From contig CAZBPG010000009.1 in assembly GCA_964493695.1 (NCBI GenBank), positions 1 to 64,000 on the forward strand: a DNA stretch of 64,000 bases, given 5' to 3'. The DNA is from Bog-950 sp964493695. GTDB taxonomy: Bacteria > Bacteroidota > Bacteroidia > Chitinophagales > LD1. The translations under genes were made by a program, and so were the position numbers. This document shows, piece by piece, positions 44,950-52,300 of the stretch. Numbering within the stretch: the stretch's first letter is position 1; each line of letters opens with the position of its first letter. Under the pieces are notes generated by a model that was not told where the DNA came from, searched no databases, and saw nothing but the letters and a program-made list of their open reading frames with translations.

Positions 44950-45043
44950 GAGATAGAGAGTTGTTTTTGTAAAGATAAAAGTGGATTTAAGAAGTGGGAA
45001 TTTATTTTGATACCACCCTCCTCCCGCTGAAAAGCGCGGGGTA

Positions 45044-45059
45044 CTCCCGCCAGCGGGAG
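45044..45059. repeat. Small hairpin in the 44950-45375 spacer
   Basis: CTCCCGC-CA-GCGGGAG. The spacer also holds GC-rich REP-like words (CCCGCTTACGG at about 45147, CCCGCGCTTTGGCGGG at about 45236) and the infA promoter; no gene is seen. Confidence 0.45.
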
Positions 45060-45301
45060 AGAAAATACGCATACAAAAGGCATAACCGGCAGGGCTGCTT
45101 GCGTTAGGGGTAGCAGTGGAAATCCTTTTTTGCTAATACTATACTCCCCCGCTTACGGCACCCCCTCCGCCTACGCTAAAGGCCACGCATGAGGGGAACA
45201 TAACAGCCGCAAAAAAGATTGGAACGGATAACCCGGCCCGCGCTTTGGCGGGTAACGCCCAAGTAATTAAATTCAGGCAGTACTCTTTTTCAAATAAAAT
45301 A

Positions 45302-45332
45302 TTTGGAAACGTGAATGTAAATTCTACTTTTG
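45302..45332 (+). promoter_or_regulatory. Promoter of the infA-rplQ operon
   Basis: TTTG (45302-45305), 19-base spacer, TACTTTTG (45325-45332): exact Bacteroidota consensus, 43 bases before infA. It shows that infA is the true first gene here. Confidence 0.82.
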
Positions 45333-45375
45333 CGTTCCCTTTTTTAAGGGTATAGTGTATTTTTCAACAATTTGA

Positions 45376-45594
45376 ATGGCAAAACAGGACCTGATTGAGC
45401 AAGACGGAACGATAACAGAGGCGCTCAGTAACGCTATGTTCCGGGTGAGATTAGAGAATGGACACGAGTTGATTGCGCATATTTCGGGAAAGATGCGGAT
45501 GAACTATATTAAGATTTTGCCCGGTGATAAAGTGAAGCTCGAAATGAGCCCGTACGATTTGAATAAAGGAAGAATTACATTCAGGTATAAGTAG
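45376..45594 (+). CDS. infA: Translation initiation factor IF-1
   Basis: A 72-residue OB-fold factor that binds the 30S A site. Sequence is standard (MAKQDLIEQDGTITEALSNA, GDKVKLEMSPYDLNKGRITF). In most relatives secY and map precede it; here a promoter does. Confidence 0.98.
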   Translation: MAKQDLIEQDGTITEALSNAMFRVRLENGHELIAHISGKMRMNYIKILPGDKVKLEMSPYDLNKGRITFRYK

Positions 45595-45640
45595 GCAGCG
45601 GCAGTAAGCAGAAGCAGTAACAAGGCAAAAAGTAAAAAAA
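45595..45640. repeat. Heptamer repeats, GGCAGTA then AAGGCAA families, infA-rpmJ spacer
   Basis: GGCAGCGGCAGTAAGCAG-type units run into CAAGGCAAAAAG, the same composite order as in the nusG-rplK spacer. The whole 46-base spacer is made of it. Confidence 0.72.
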
Positions 45641-45757
45641 ATGAAAGTAAGAGCATCAGTAAAAAAGAGAAGTGCGGACTGCAAAATTGTAAGACGCAAA
45701 GGGGTGGTTTACATCATCAACAAAAAGAATCCGAAGTTTAAACAACGTCAGGGTTAA
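45641..45757 (+). CDS. rpmJ: 50S ribosomal protein L36
   Basis: A 38-residue protein, below usual ORF cut-offs: MKVRASVKKRSADCKIVRRK, then GVVYIINKKNPKFKQRQG. Only one cysteine remains, so this is the zinc-free (C-minus) form normal for Bacteroidota. It lies between infA and rpsM, as expected. Confidence 0.97.
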   Translation: MKVRASVKKRSADCKIVRRKGVVYIINKKNPKFKQRQG

Positions 45758-45788
45758 TTCTAAAAACCAATAAACCAATCAATAACGA

Positions 45789-46166
45789 ATGGCACGTATT
45801 TCAGGAGTAGATCTTCCAAAAAACAAAAGAGGCGCAATAGCGCTTACTTATATTTACGGCATCGGCAGAACCACAGCCGCGAAAATTCTTACTTCGGCTA
45901 AAATTGACCTTAACACTAAGGTGAAGGATTGGACGGATGAGCAGGTAAACGGAATCATCCGCTACATTGCCGACTTCCTGAAACTGGAAGGCGAACTGAG
46001 AGGAGAAGTTCAGCAGAACATTAAACGTTTGCAGGATATAGGAACTTACCGTGGCATCCGTCACCGTAAAGGTTTGCCGCTTCGTGGTCAAAGAACAAAG
46101 ACTAACGCAAGAACCAGAAAAGGTAAGCGTAAGACCGTTGCTAATAAGAAGATGGTAACCAAGTAA
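45789..46166 (+). CDS. rpsM: 30S ribosomal protein S13
   Basis: A 125-residue 30S head protein contacting the 50S subunit and P-site tRNA. MARISGVDLPKNKRGAIALT and GTYRGIRHRKGLPLRGQRTK are canonical; the basic tail is complete. Confidence 0.99.
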   Translation: MARISGVDLPKNKRGAIALTYIYGIGRTTAAKILTSAKIDLNTKVKDWTDEQVNGIIRYIADFLKLEGELRGEVQQNIKRLQDIGTYRGIRHRKGLPLRGQRTKTNARTRKGKRKTVANKKMVTK

Positions 46167-46167
46167 G

Positions 46168-46200
46168 AGACACAAGATTTTAGACAATAGACATTAGAAA
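46168..46200. repeat. Heptamer repeat, TTAGACA family, rpsM-rpsK spacer
   Basis: Contains the same 19-mer (TTAGACAATAGACATTAGA) as the rplA-rplJ spacer, preceded by AGAGAC in both. Confidence 0.75.
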
Positions 46201-46206
46201 ATACAA

Positions 46207-46626
46207 ATGGCAAAACAACAGGCATCACAACAACCATCAGCGGTTGCAAAAGCAAAAGCTAAGAAGAGAGTTGTAAAGGTAGATTCAGAAGGCAAGGCTT
46301 TTCTGAACGCTACTTTCAACAACATCATTATCACCTTCACTAACATGCAGGGACAAACCATTAGCTGGAGCAGTGCCGGTAAGGTAGGTTTCCGTGGTTC
46401 TAAAAAGAACACTCCGTATGCAGCTCAGTTAGCAGCTACAGAAGCTGCGAAAGTAGCACACGAAGCTGGCTTACGTAAAGTAGAAGTGTTTGTAAAAGGA
46501 CCGGGTGGCGGACGCGAGTCAGCTATCAGAACTATTTTCCAGAGCGGAATTGAAGTAACTATCATTAATGATACTACTCCAATGCCTCACAACGGTTGCC
46601 GTCCACCGAAGAAGAGAAGAGTTTAA
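46207..46626 (+). CDS. rpsK: 30S ribosomal protein S11
   Basis: A 139-residue platform protein at the mRNA exit and E site. NATFNNIIITFTNMQGQTIS and IEVTIINDTTPMPHNGCRPP are canonical. A lineage-typical Ala/Gln/Lys-rich N-terminal extension of about 20 residues is present. Confidence 0.99.
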   Translation: MAKQQASQQPSAVAKAKAKKRVVKVDSEGKAFLNATFNNIIITFTNMQGQTISWSSAGKVGFRGSKKNTPYAAQLAATEAAKVAHEAGLRKVEVFVKGPGGGRESAIRTIFQSGIEVTIINDTTPMPHNGCRPPKKRRV

Positions 46627-46672
46627 TTAAATACGAATTAAGAAATTAGAAATACGAATTAAGAAGAATAAA
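46627..46672. repeat. Heptamer repeat, GAATTAA/GAAATTA family, rpsK-rpsD spacer
   Basis: Units GAATTAA, GAAATTA, GAAATAC, GAATTAA, GAAGAAT follow each other without gaps. Confidence 0.7.
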
Positions 46673-46674
46673 TT

Positions 46675-47280
46675 ATGGCAAGATATACAGGACCAAAAAC
46701 AAAAATCGCCCGCAAGTTCGGTGATGCAATTTTCGGAGAAGACAAATACTTCGATAAGAGAAGCTATCCGCCAGGACAGCACGGACAATCGAAGAAGCGT
46801 AAGACTGCTTCGGAGTACGCTGTGCAGTTACAGGAAAAGCAAAAGGCGAAATACACTTACGGTTTATTGGAGCGCCAGTTCCGTAACCTGTTTGAGAAAG
46901 CCAGCCGCAAGAAAGGTGTAACCGGTGATAACATGTTCAAATTGCTGGAAGGAAGATTGGATAACACTTTGTACCGTTTAGGTTTTGCTGCATCACGTGC
47001 TCAGGCTCGACAGTTGGTTATTCACAAACACATTTCGGTTAACGGTCACATCGTTAATGTTCCATCATATACTTTATCTCCGGGAGATAAAGTGGCTTTG
47101 CGTGAGCGTTCAAAGAACTTAGTAGTGGTTCAGGATGCTATTGCAAAAAGAGGTAAGAAATTCAACTGGTTAGTGTTCGATGAAAAGAATGTAGAAGGAA
47201 CTTTTGTGGATTACCCGGAAAGAGACCAGGTACCTGAGAACATTAACGAGCAGTTGATTGTGGAGTTGTATTCTAAGTAA
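46675..47280 (+). CDS. rpsD: 30S ribosomal protein S4
   Basis: A 201-residue primary 16S-binding protein. The N-terminal part (KIARKFGDAIFGEDKYFDKR) lacks the zinc cysteines, as in many Bacteroidota. The S4 RNA-binding domain (LDNTLYRLGFAASRAQARQL, VIHKHISVNGHIVNVPSYTL) is intact. Confidence 0.99.
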   Translation: MARYTGPKTKIARKFGDAIFGEDKYFDKRSYPPGQHGQSKKRKTASEYAVQLQEKQKAKYTYGLLERQFRNLFEKASRKKGVTGDNMFKLLEGRLDNTLYRLGFAASRAQARQLVIHKHISVNGHIVNVPSYTLSPGDKVALRERSKNLVVVQDAIAKRGKKFNWLVFDEKNVEGTFVDYPERDQVPENINEQLIVELYSK

Positions 47281-47318
47281 TAGAAGCAGAAGTCAGAAAT
47301 CAGATATCAGAAGTTCAG
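47281..47318. repeat. Heptamer repeat, CAGAAAT family, rpsD-rpoA spacer
   Basis: CAGAAGT, CAGAAAT, CAGATAT, CAGAAGT in tandem. The same family lies inside pheT at 60769. Confidence 0.75.
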
Positions 47319-47347
47319 TTATTCATAAATCTAAATCAAAATAACAT

Positions 47348-48340
47348 ATGTCACTATTAACCTTTCAGAAGCCCGACAAAATCACTTTACAAAAAGCAAC
47401 CGATTTTGAAGGAACTTTTGAATTTAAACCTTTGGAGCCTGGCTTTGGTGTAACTATCGGTAACGCGCTGAGAAGAGTTCTTCTTTCATCGCTCGAAGGT
47501 TATGCAGTAAGCGGTATCAAGATTACCGGTGTTGACCATGAGTTTTCTACTATTAAAGGAGTATTGGAAGATGTAACTGAAATGGTTCTTAACCTGAAGC
47601 AGGTGCGTTTGAAGAAGGTAATGGATGATGAGAATGCTGCTGAGAAAATCTACATTGCTTTAAAGAACCAAACGGCTTTTAAAGCTGAGCATATCGAAAA
47701 GCACACCAACGTTTACCAGGTAATGAACCCTGAGTTGGTTATCTGCAACATGGAAGGTAATGTAAACCTGGAAGTTGAGCTGACTATCACTAAAGGGCGC
47801 GGTTATGTTCCGGCTGATGAAAACTCTAAAGAGCACGCTATCGGTTTTATTCCGGTAGATGCTATCTATACTCCGATTAAGAATGTTAAGTATGCTGTGG
47901 AGCCTTTCCGTGTGGAGCAGCGAGTGGATTTCGAAAAACTGGTTCTTGAAGTTACTACTGATGGAACGGTTCATCCGGAAGAAGCGGTGAAAGAAGCAAG
48001 CCGCGTGTTGATTCAACACCTGATGCTGATTACCGATGAGCATATCTCTTTCGATACGCCAACAGCACAACAAACTGAAATGGTAGACGAGCATGTATTA
48101 CACATGCGCAAATTGCTGAAGACTTCGCTGGAAGATTTAGACCTTTCGGTTCGCGCTTTCAACTGTTTGAAAGCAGCAAAAATCAATTCATTAGAAGAAT
48201 TGGTTCAATTCAACACCAACGATTTGTTGAAGTTCCGCAACTTCGGTAAAAAATCTCTTGTAGAAATTGAAGCTCTGTTGATTGAGAAAGGCTTAGGCTT
48301 TGGAATGGACTTGGCCAAGTTTAAATTAGACGAGCAATAA
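47348..48340 (+). CDS. rpoA: DNA-directed RNA polymerase subunit alpha
   Basis: A 330-residue subunit. The N-terminal domain (EPGFGVTIGNALRRVLLSSL) dimerises and holds beta and beta'. The C-terminal domain (LSVRAFNCLKAAKINSLEEL, FRNFGKKSLVEIEALL) contacts DNA and regulators. Full length. The C-terminal domain serves as the in-window reference for the fusion protein encoded at 31305. Confidence 0.99.
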   Translation: MSLLTFQKPDKITLQKATDFEGTFEFKPLEPGFGVTIGNALRRVLLSSLEGYAVSGIKITGVDHEFSTIKGVLEDVTEMVLNLKQVRLKKVMDDENAAEKIYIALKNQTAFKAEHIEKHTNVYQVMNPELVICNMEGNVNLEVELTITKGRGYVPADENSKEHAIGFIPVDAIYTPIKNVKYAVEPFRVEQRVDFEKLVLEVTTDGTVHPEEAVKEASRVLIQHLMLITDEHISFDTPTAQQTEMVDEHVLHMRKLLKTSLEDLDLSVRAFNCLKAAKINSLEELVQFNTNDLLKFRNFGKKSLVEIEALLIEKGLGFGMDLAKFKLDEQ

Positions 48341-48398
48341 ATAGCGAGCGGTAAGTGGTGAGTAGCCAGTGGTAAATACAAATAGTAAATAGTAAAAA
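48341..48398. repeat. Heptamer repeat, GCGAGTA/AAATAGT families, rpoA-rplQ spacer
   Basis: AGCGAGC, GGTAAGT, GGTGAGT, AGCCAGT, GGTAAAT, then AAATAGT units. The first part matches the family in the tRNA-Trp to secE spacer. Confidence 0.7.
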
Positions 48399-48407
48399 GA
48401 TAAAGTC

Positions 48408-48905
48408 ATGAGACACGGAGATAAGGTAAATAACTTAGGAAGAAAAACAGCTCACCGTCATGCATTGATGATGAACCTGGGTGTGGCATTGATTACGCAC
48501 AAGCGTATTTTCACCACTCTGGCAAAGGCAAAAGCATTGCGCGGCTATATTGAGCCGATGATTTCTAAAAGCAAGGATAACACTACGCATAACCGCAGAA
48601 ATGTTTTCAGTTTGTTGGAAGACAAAGCGGCTATTACCGAACTGTTCACCGTTATCGGCCCTAAAGTAGGCAACCGCCCGGGTGGATATACCCGTGTTAT
48701 CAAAACCGGTTTCCGTGCAGGCGATGCTGCTGAAATGGCGATGATTGAATTGGTAGACTTTAACGAAATCTATACCCAGAACAAGAACACTGCAAAAGCT
48801 ACCGAGCCTAAGAAGAAGACAAGAAGAGCAGGCGGAACTAAGAAGGCGGCTACCAAGAAAAAAGCAGAAGATACTGCCGAAGAAACAACTGCTACAGAGG
48901 AATAA
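48408..48905 (+). CDS. rplQ: 50S ribosomal protein L17
   Basis: A 165-residue large-subunit protein near the exit tunnel. The conserved core (MRHGDKVNNLGRKTAHRHAL, GNRPGGYTRVIKTGFRAGDA) spans about 120 residues; a Lys/Ala/Thr/Glu-rich tail (ATEPKKKTRRAGGTKKAATK) of about 40 residues follows, as is usual in the phylum. It ends the operon. Confidence 0.98.
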   Translation: MRHGDKVNNLGRKTAHRHALMMNLGVALITHKRIFTTLAKAKALRGYIEPMISKSKDNTTHNRRNVFSLLEDKAAITELFTVIGPKVGNRPGGYTRVIKTGFRAGDAAEMAMIELVDFNEIYTQNKNTAKATEPKKKTRRAGGTKKAATKKKAEDTAEETTATEE

Positions 48906-48927
48906 ACCCCTCTTGGTGCAGAATACA

Positions 48928-48957
48928 AAGCCTCCCGATTTTTCGGGAGGCTTTTTT
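48928..48957. terminator. Terminator of the infA-rplQ operon
   Basis: AAGCCTCCCGA, TTTT, TCGGGAGGCTT then TTTT. Confidence 0.93.
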
Positions 48958-48983
48958 GTTGTATTTTGCAACCGTAAAGCGAC

Positions 48984-49289
48984 ATGCCTAAAATTTACGA
49001 ATACCTCGGTTTTGTTTTTTTCTTTTATACCAATGAACACTTGCCGGTTCATGTGCATATAAGTAAAGCGGAGTGCGAATCGAAGTGTGAGTTTGTGTTT
49101 AACAACGGTAAACTGGAGTTGCAGTGGAAAAAAGTGAAAGGGAGGAAGGAATTAAGTGGAAAGGATAAATTGGAGGCAGGGATTTTTTTAGAAAAATATC
49201 ATCACGAAATATTAAAAAAATGGCAACAGGTATTTATCCTTCACAAAAAAGTAAGCTGCGAAAAAATAAGCAGGAAAATATCAAAATAG
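48984..49289 (+). CDS. DUF4160 domain-containing protein
   Basis: A 101-residue small protein. The start MPKIYEYLGFVFFFYTNEHL, the VHVHISKAE histidine motif and the K/E-rich helical end are diagnostic for DUF4160. Members are frequently found next to DUF2442 proteins in toxin-antitoxin-like pairs, and such a partner overlaps its 3' end here by 70 bases. Which partner would be toxic is not known from sequence. Confidence 0.85.
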   Translation: MPKIYEYLGFVFFFYTNEHLPVHVHISKAECESKCEFVFNNGKLELQWKKVKGRKELSGKDKLEAGIFLEKYHHEILKKWQQVFILHKKVSCEKISRKISK

Positions 49290-49519
49290 AAGCTGCTGCA
49301 TATCTGCGCAACTTTGAAATCCTCATCCTGTTTAGTAACAACCGTATGAAGCTGATTGATTTTGCTCCGGCTATTAAAAAGTATGCAAAAGGAGATTATG
49401 CGGTTTATGCCGATAAAAAGAATTTTAAGAAATTCAACATCGAAGCTGGAAACATAGTATGGGGCAAGGACTGGGATTTTATTTTTCCTGTTCAGGATAT
49501 TTTTGATGGAAAGTTCTAA
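49220..49519 (+). CDS. DUF2442 domain-containing protein
   Basis: A 99-residue protein starting inside the DUF4160 gene in another frame. The core FEILILFSNNRMKLIDFAPA and VWGKDWDFIFPVQDIFDGKF identify DUF2442. The Lys-rich N-terminal 25 residues are encoded in the overlap and could be dispensable; no later ATG before the core is as well placed. A terminator closes the pair at 49523. Confidence 0.82.
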   Translation: MATGIYPSQKSKLRKNKQENIKIEAAAYLRNFEILILFSNNRMKLIDFAPAIKKYAKGDYAVYADKKNFKKFNIEAGNIVWGKDWDFIFPVQDIFDGKF

Positions 49520-49522
49520 TAC

Positions 49523-49553
49523 AAAAGCCCTGCATTTTTTGCGGGGCTTTTTT
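49523..49553. terminator. Terminator after the DUF4160/DUF2442 pair
   Basis: AAAAGCCCTGC and GCGGGGCTTTT pair around an A/T loop with one wobble, followed by T. Confidence 0.85.
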
Positions 49554-49625
49554 GTTTTAAATAAATGATACCTGCTGATACTTTAAAAGAAGTTTAAGCG
49601 TTAATGGCTTGCTTAAAAAGGAATA

Positions 49626-50936
49626 ATGAAGAGATACCTATTGCCATTCCTGTTTTTTACAGCATCGGTTTCTATTTCAAGAGCGCAATATGTTGCTATT
49701 CCTGATACCGCTTTTCTCAGTTGGTTAAATATAAATGGGTTTTCTCAATGTTTAAACGGAAACCTTTTAGATACTTCTTGTCAATCAGTTTTAACTGCCA
49801 CCGAGATTAATTGCAGCGCGCAAAACATCCATGATCTATCTGGTATTACTTACTTCAAAAATGTTACACGTATAGATTGTTCGCATAATTACCAAACAAC
49901 CTTGCCTGCATTGCCTTCAAATTTGCAGTCGCTTGACTGCCACGAAAACTGGTTAACAAGTTTACCCGAGTTGCCCGTTAGCTTAATTTATTTGTGGTGT
50001 TACGGCAATGAAATGGATAGTTTTCCTGTATTACCCTCTAACTTATTGTTACTTGATTGCATGGTAAATTATTTAAGTCATCTACCTGATTTACCAAACA
50101 GTTTAAACAGTCTGAATTGCTCAATGAATCAAATTACAGTGCTTCCTAACTTGCCTCCGGTTTTAAACACGTTAGATTGTTCCAGTAATTACATTGGCAA
50201 TTTGCCAACTTTGCCGTCAGGTTTAAAAAACCTGAGTTGTTCAATGAATCCTTTAGGTGTATTGCCGACATTGCCAGATAGCTTGGTTCATTTGTTTTGC
50301 CGTAATAATAATTTAATCTCAATACCGGTATTACCCAATTCGCTACGAACTTTAAAGTGCATGTATAATGATATTACAACACTACCGGTACTGCCAAGTA
50401 ATTTAACCGAGTTATGGGCTGGCAACAATCAACTTAATAATCTTCCTGCTTTTCCTGACTCTTTGTATTACTGTTTAGTCGATAGAAACACAAATCTTAC
50501 GTGCTTGCCAGAACTCAAGCGTATTGTAAACTTGGATTTTGAAAATACTTCCATTACCTGCCTCCCGAGTTATGGTAATGTAACTAACAGCACACCGGTG
50601 TTAAGTTCAGTACCATTATGCGATGCATTGAATAACTCAAACAATTGTCAAATATTCAGCGCCATAATTGCACTGCCAAATTCTTATATCAATCTATCTC
50701 TCTCCCCCAACCCCTTTATAAATTCTCTCTCCCTCTCCATCCAAAAAGAAAACCTGCAACAGGCAGATTTTACCATAACCAATATAATAGGCCAACCGGT
50801 TTATGCTAAACACGAGAGCAATCTAAGCAGCAACTACAGCAAAACACTCGACCTCAGCTACCTGCCTGTTGGTGTTTATTTTTTACAGGTAATTGCCGAT
50901 GGTGAGCGAAGTGTGAGGCAGTTAGTAAAGCAATAG
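49626..50936 (+). CDS. Leucine-rich-repeat protein with T9SS type A sorting domain
   Basis: A 436-residue secreted protein. Signal peptide at residues 1-20 (ending SRAQ). Ten or so LRR units of 20-21 residues follow from about residue 80, each of the form LPxLPxSLxxLxCxxNxL (for example LPELPVSLIYLWCYGNEM, LPDSLVHLFCRNNNLISI). This proline-start pattern resembles YopM/IpaH-type LRRs. The last 75 residues (LSPNPFINSLSLSIQKENLQ, GVYFLQVIADG) are the type A CTD, so it should be surface-attached or secreted. Its stop codon overlaps the first base of tandem array B. Confidence 0.9.
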   Translation: MKRYLLPFLFFTASVSISRAQYVAIPDTAFLSWLNINGFSQCLNGNLLDTSCQSVLTATEINCSAQNIHDLSGITYFKNVTRIDCSHNYQTTLPALPSNLQSLDCHENWLTSLPELPVSLIYLWCYGNEMDSFPVLPSNLLLLDCMVNYLSHLPDLPNSLNSLNCSMNQITVLPNLPPVLNTLDCSSNYIGNLPTLPSGLKNLSCSMNPLGVLPTLPDSLVHLFCRNNNLISIPVLPNSLRTLKCMYNDITTLPVLPSNLTELWAGNNQLNNLPAFPDSLYYCLVDRNTNLTCLPELKRIVNLDFENTSITCLPSYGNVTNSTPVLSSVPLCDALNNSNNCQIFSAIIALPNSYINLSLSPNPFINSLSLSIQKENLQQADFTITNIIGQPVYAKHESNLSSNYSKTLDLSYLPVGVYFLQVIADGERSVRQLVKQ

Positions 50937-51162
50937 ACATTCGTCCATTGCCTCTCTGGTTTCCCGGGAGCCTCTCGACATTCGTCTATTGTCTCTGTGG
51001 TTTCCCGGGAGCCTCTCGACATTCGTCTATTGTCTCTGTGGTTTCCCGGGAACCTCTCGACATTCGTCTATTGCTTCTGTGGTTTCCCCAGAGCCTCTCG
51101 ACACTCGTCTATTGCCTCTGTGGTTTCCCCAGAGCCTCTCGACATTCGTCTATTGCCTCTGT
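50936..51162. repeat. 41-bp tandem array B, left part
   Basis: GACATTCGTC recurs at 50936, 50977, 51018, 51059, 51100 (GACACTCG) and 51141. The unit continues as TATTGCCTCTGTGGTTTCCC and CAGAGCCTCTC. CTCTG...CAGAG can form a small hairpin in each unit. Because 41 is not a multiple of three, all plus frames run open through the array; these readings are not taken as genes. Confidence 0.92.
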
Positions 51163-51262
51163 NNNNNNNNNNNNNNNNNNNNNNNNNNNNNNNNNNNNNN
51201 NNNNNNNNNNNNNNNNNNNNNNNNNNNNNNNNNNNNNNNNNNNNNNNNNNNNNNNNNNNNNN
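51163..51262. other. Assembly gap (100 N) inside array B
   Basis: Exactly 100 N, the usual placeholder for a gap of unknown size. The phase of the repeat on the two sides (51141 and 51296) differs by 155, not a multiple of 41, as expected for an arbitrary gap length. Confidence 0.98.
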
Positions 51263-51582
51263 TCTATTGCCTCTGTGGTTTCCCCAGAGCCTCTCGACAT
51301 TCGTCTATTGCCTCTGTAGTTTCCCCAGAGCCTCTCGACATTCGTCTATTGCCTCTGTAGTTTCCCCAGAGCCTCTCGACATTCGTCCATTGCCTCTGTG
51401 GTTTCCCCAGAGCCTCTCGACATTCGTCTATTGCCTCTGTGGTTTCCCCAGAGCCTCTCGACATTCGTCTATTGCCTCTGTAATTTCTACAGAGCCTTTG
51501 GACATTCGTCCAATGCCTCTATGGTTTCCCGGGAGCTTCTCAACATTCGTCTATTTCTCTAAAACCTTCAAAGAACCTTCAG
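51263..51582. repeat. 41-bp tandem array B, right part
   Basis: Units begin at 51296, 51337, 51378, 51419, 51460, 51501 and 51542; the last two are diverged. In the unit at 51460 the hairpin is CTCTGTA-ATTTC-TACAGAG, a longer stem than in its neighbours, so both arms changed together. Confidence 0.92.
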
Positions 51583-51600
51583 ATACTTTGTTAAAAAACA

Positions 51601-51636
51601 AAAAGCCTCCCGGTTTAACCGGAAGGCTTTTATTTT
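51601..51636. terminator. Terminator of rplL
   Basis: AAAAGCCTCCCGGTT and AACCGGAAGGCTTTT pair with one mismatch around a 1-nt centre (51601-51631). It lies 17 bases beyond the rplL stop (minus strand, A/T-rich flanks both sides). Confidence 0.85.
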
Positions 51637-51652
51637 GCCAAGGCGGAGCGAA

Positions 51653-52030
51653 TTACTTCACTTCAACTTCTGCACCTGCTTCTTCTAACTTTTTCTTTAA
51701 GTCATCAGCAGTTGCTTTGTCAACTTTTTCTTTGATTGCTTTAGGAGCACCATCAACTAAATCTTTAGCTTCTTTCAAGCCAAGACCGGTCAAATCTTTA
51801 ACGATTTTAACCACGTTTAATTTCTGTGCGCCTGCGCTTTTCAGAATTACATCAAATTCTGTTTTTTCAGCAGCTGCGGCAGCACCGCCACCACCACCAC
51901 CTGCAGCTACAGCTACAGCAGCAGCAGCCGGTTCAATACCGTAATCTGCTTTCAAAATTGTTGCTAATTCCTGAACGTCTTTTACTGAAAGATTTACTAA
52001 TGTTTCAGCTAATGCTTTTAAATCTGCCAT
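51653..52030 (-). CDS. rplL: 50S ribosomal protein L7/L12
   Basis: A 125-residue stalk protein that recruits translation GTPases. The start at 52030 (MADLKALAETLVNLSVKDVQ) is fixed by family alignment. N-terminal dimer domain, an Ala/Gly hinge (residues 35-55) and the C-terminal factor-binding domain (KSAGAQKLNVVKIVKDLTGL, GLKEAKDLVDGAPKAIKEKV) are all present. It is normally the gene after rplJ and before rpoB. Here it is alone on the minus strand, 16 kb from rplJ, with its own consensus promoter (52172-52202) and terminator. Confidence 0.98.
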   Translation of the reverse strand: MADLKALAETLVNLSVKDVQELATILKADYGIEPAAAAVAVAAGGGGGGAAAAAEKTEFDVILKSAGAQKLNVVKIVKDLTGLGLKEAKDLVDGAPKAIKEKVDKATADDLKKKLEEAGAEVEVK

Positions 52031-52171
52031 TGTTATAAGTTTTAATTTGTTATAAGTTTTGTTTTGTCCTCTCCGGCTTTGCTTACCCAAATGTTCTCAC
52101 ACACATCGGCAAACGGGGCTTTTAAGAACGGTTCGCTTTAAAATAGTTGGAAGCCCTTTTAAAACGGACGG

Positions 52172-52202
52172 CAAATATAGTTTTACTAATGGGTTGAGCA
52201 AA
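52172..52202 (-). promoter_or_regulatory. Promoter of rplL
   Basis: On the minus strand TTTG (52199-52202), 19-base spacer, TATATTTG (52172-52179): exact consensus. It implies a leader of about 135 bases before the rplL start. Confidence 0.8.
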
Positions 52203-52239
52203 TATTTGATGGGGAAAAATAAGTGCTGTTTTGGGCTGT

Positions 52240-52300
52240 TTGTCCCCCTTTGAAGGGGGCAGATAAAAAGAGCGTTTAGCTCTTTTTATCGGGGGATGAC
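52240..52300. repeat. Left inverted repeat of the DUF559 cassette
   Basis: Contains hairpin CCCCCTT-TG-AAGGGGG and a second hairpin TAAAAAGAGC-GTTTA-GCTCTTTTTA, then TCGGGGGATGA. The DUF559 stop codon lies in the loop of the second hairpin, so the repeat encodes the last residues of the protein and can also terminate its transcript. Confidence 0.85.

Noticed and set aside
44950..45072. Upstream extension of the M4 protease frame
   Set aside because: It adds 41 residues without signal character in front of a good signal peptide.
50948..51944. Long open frames through the 41-bp array and the N gap (315, 123 and 123 residues)
   Set aside because: All three plus frames are open because the 41-base unit lacks stops; the peptides are the same repeat in shifted frames, and one runs through the gap and antisense to rplL.
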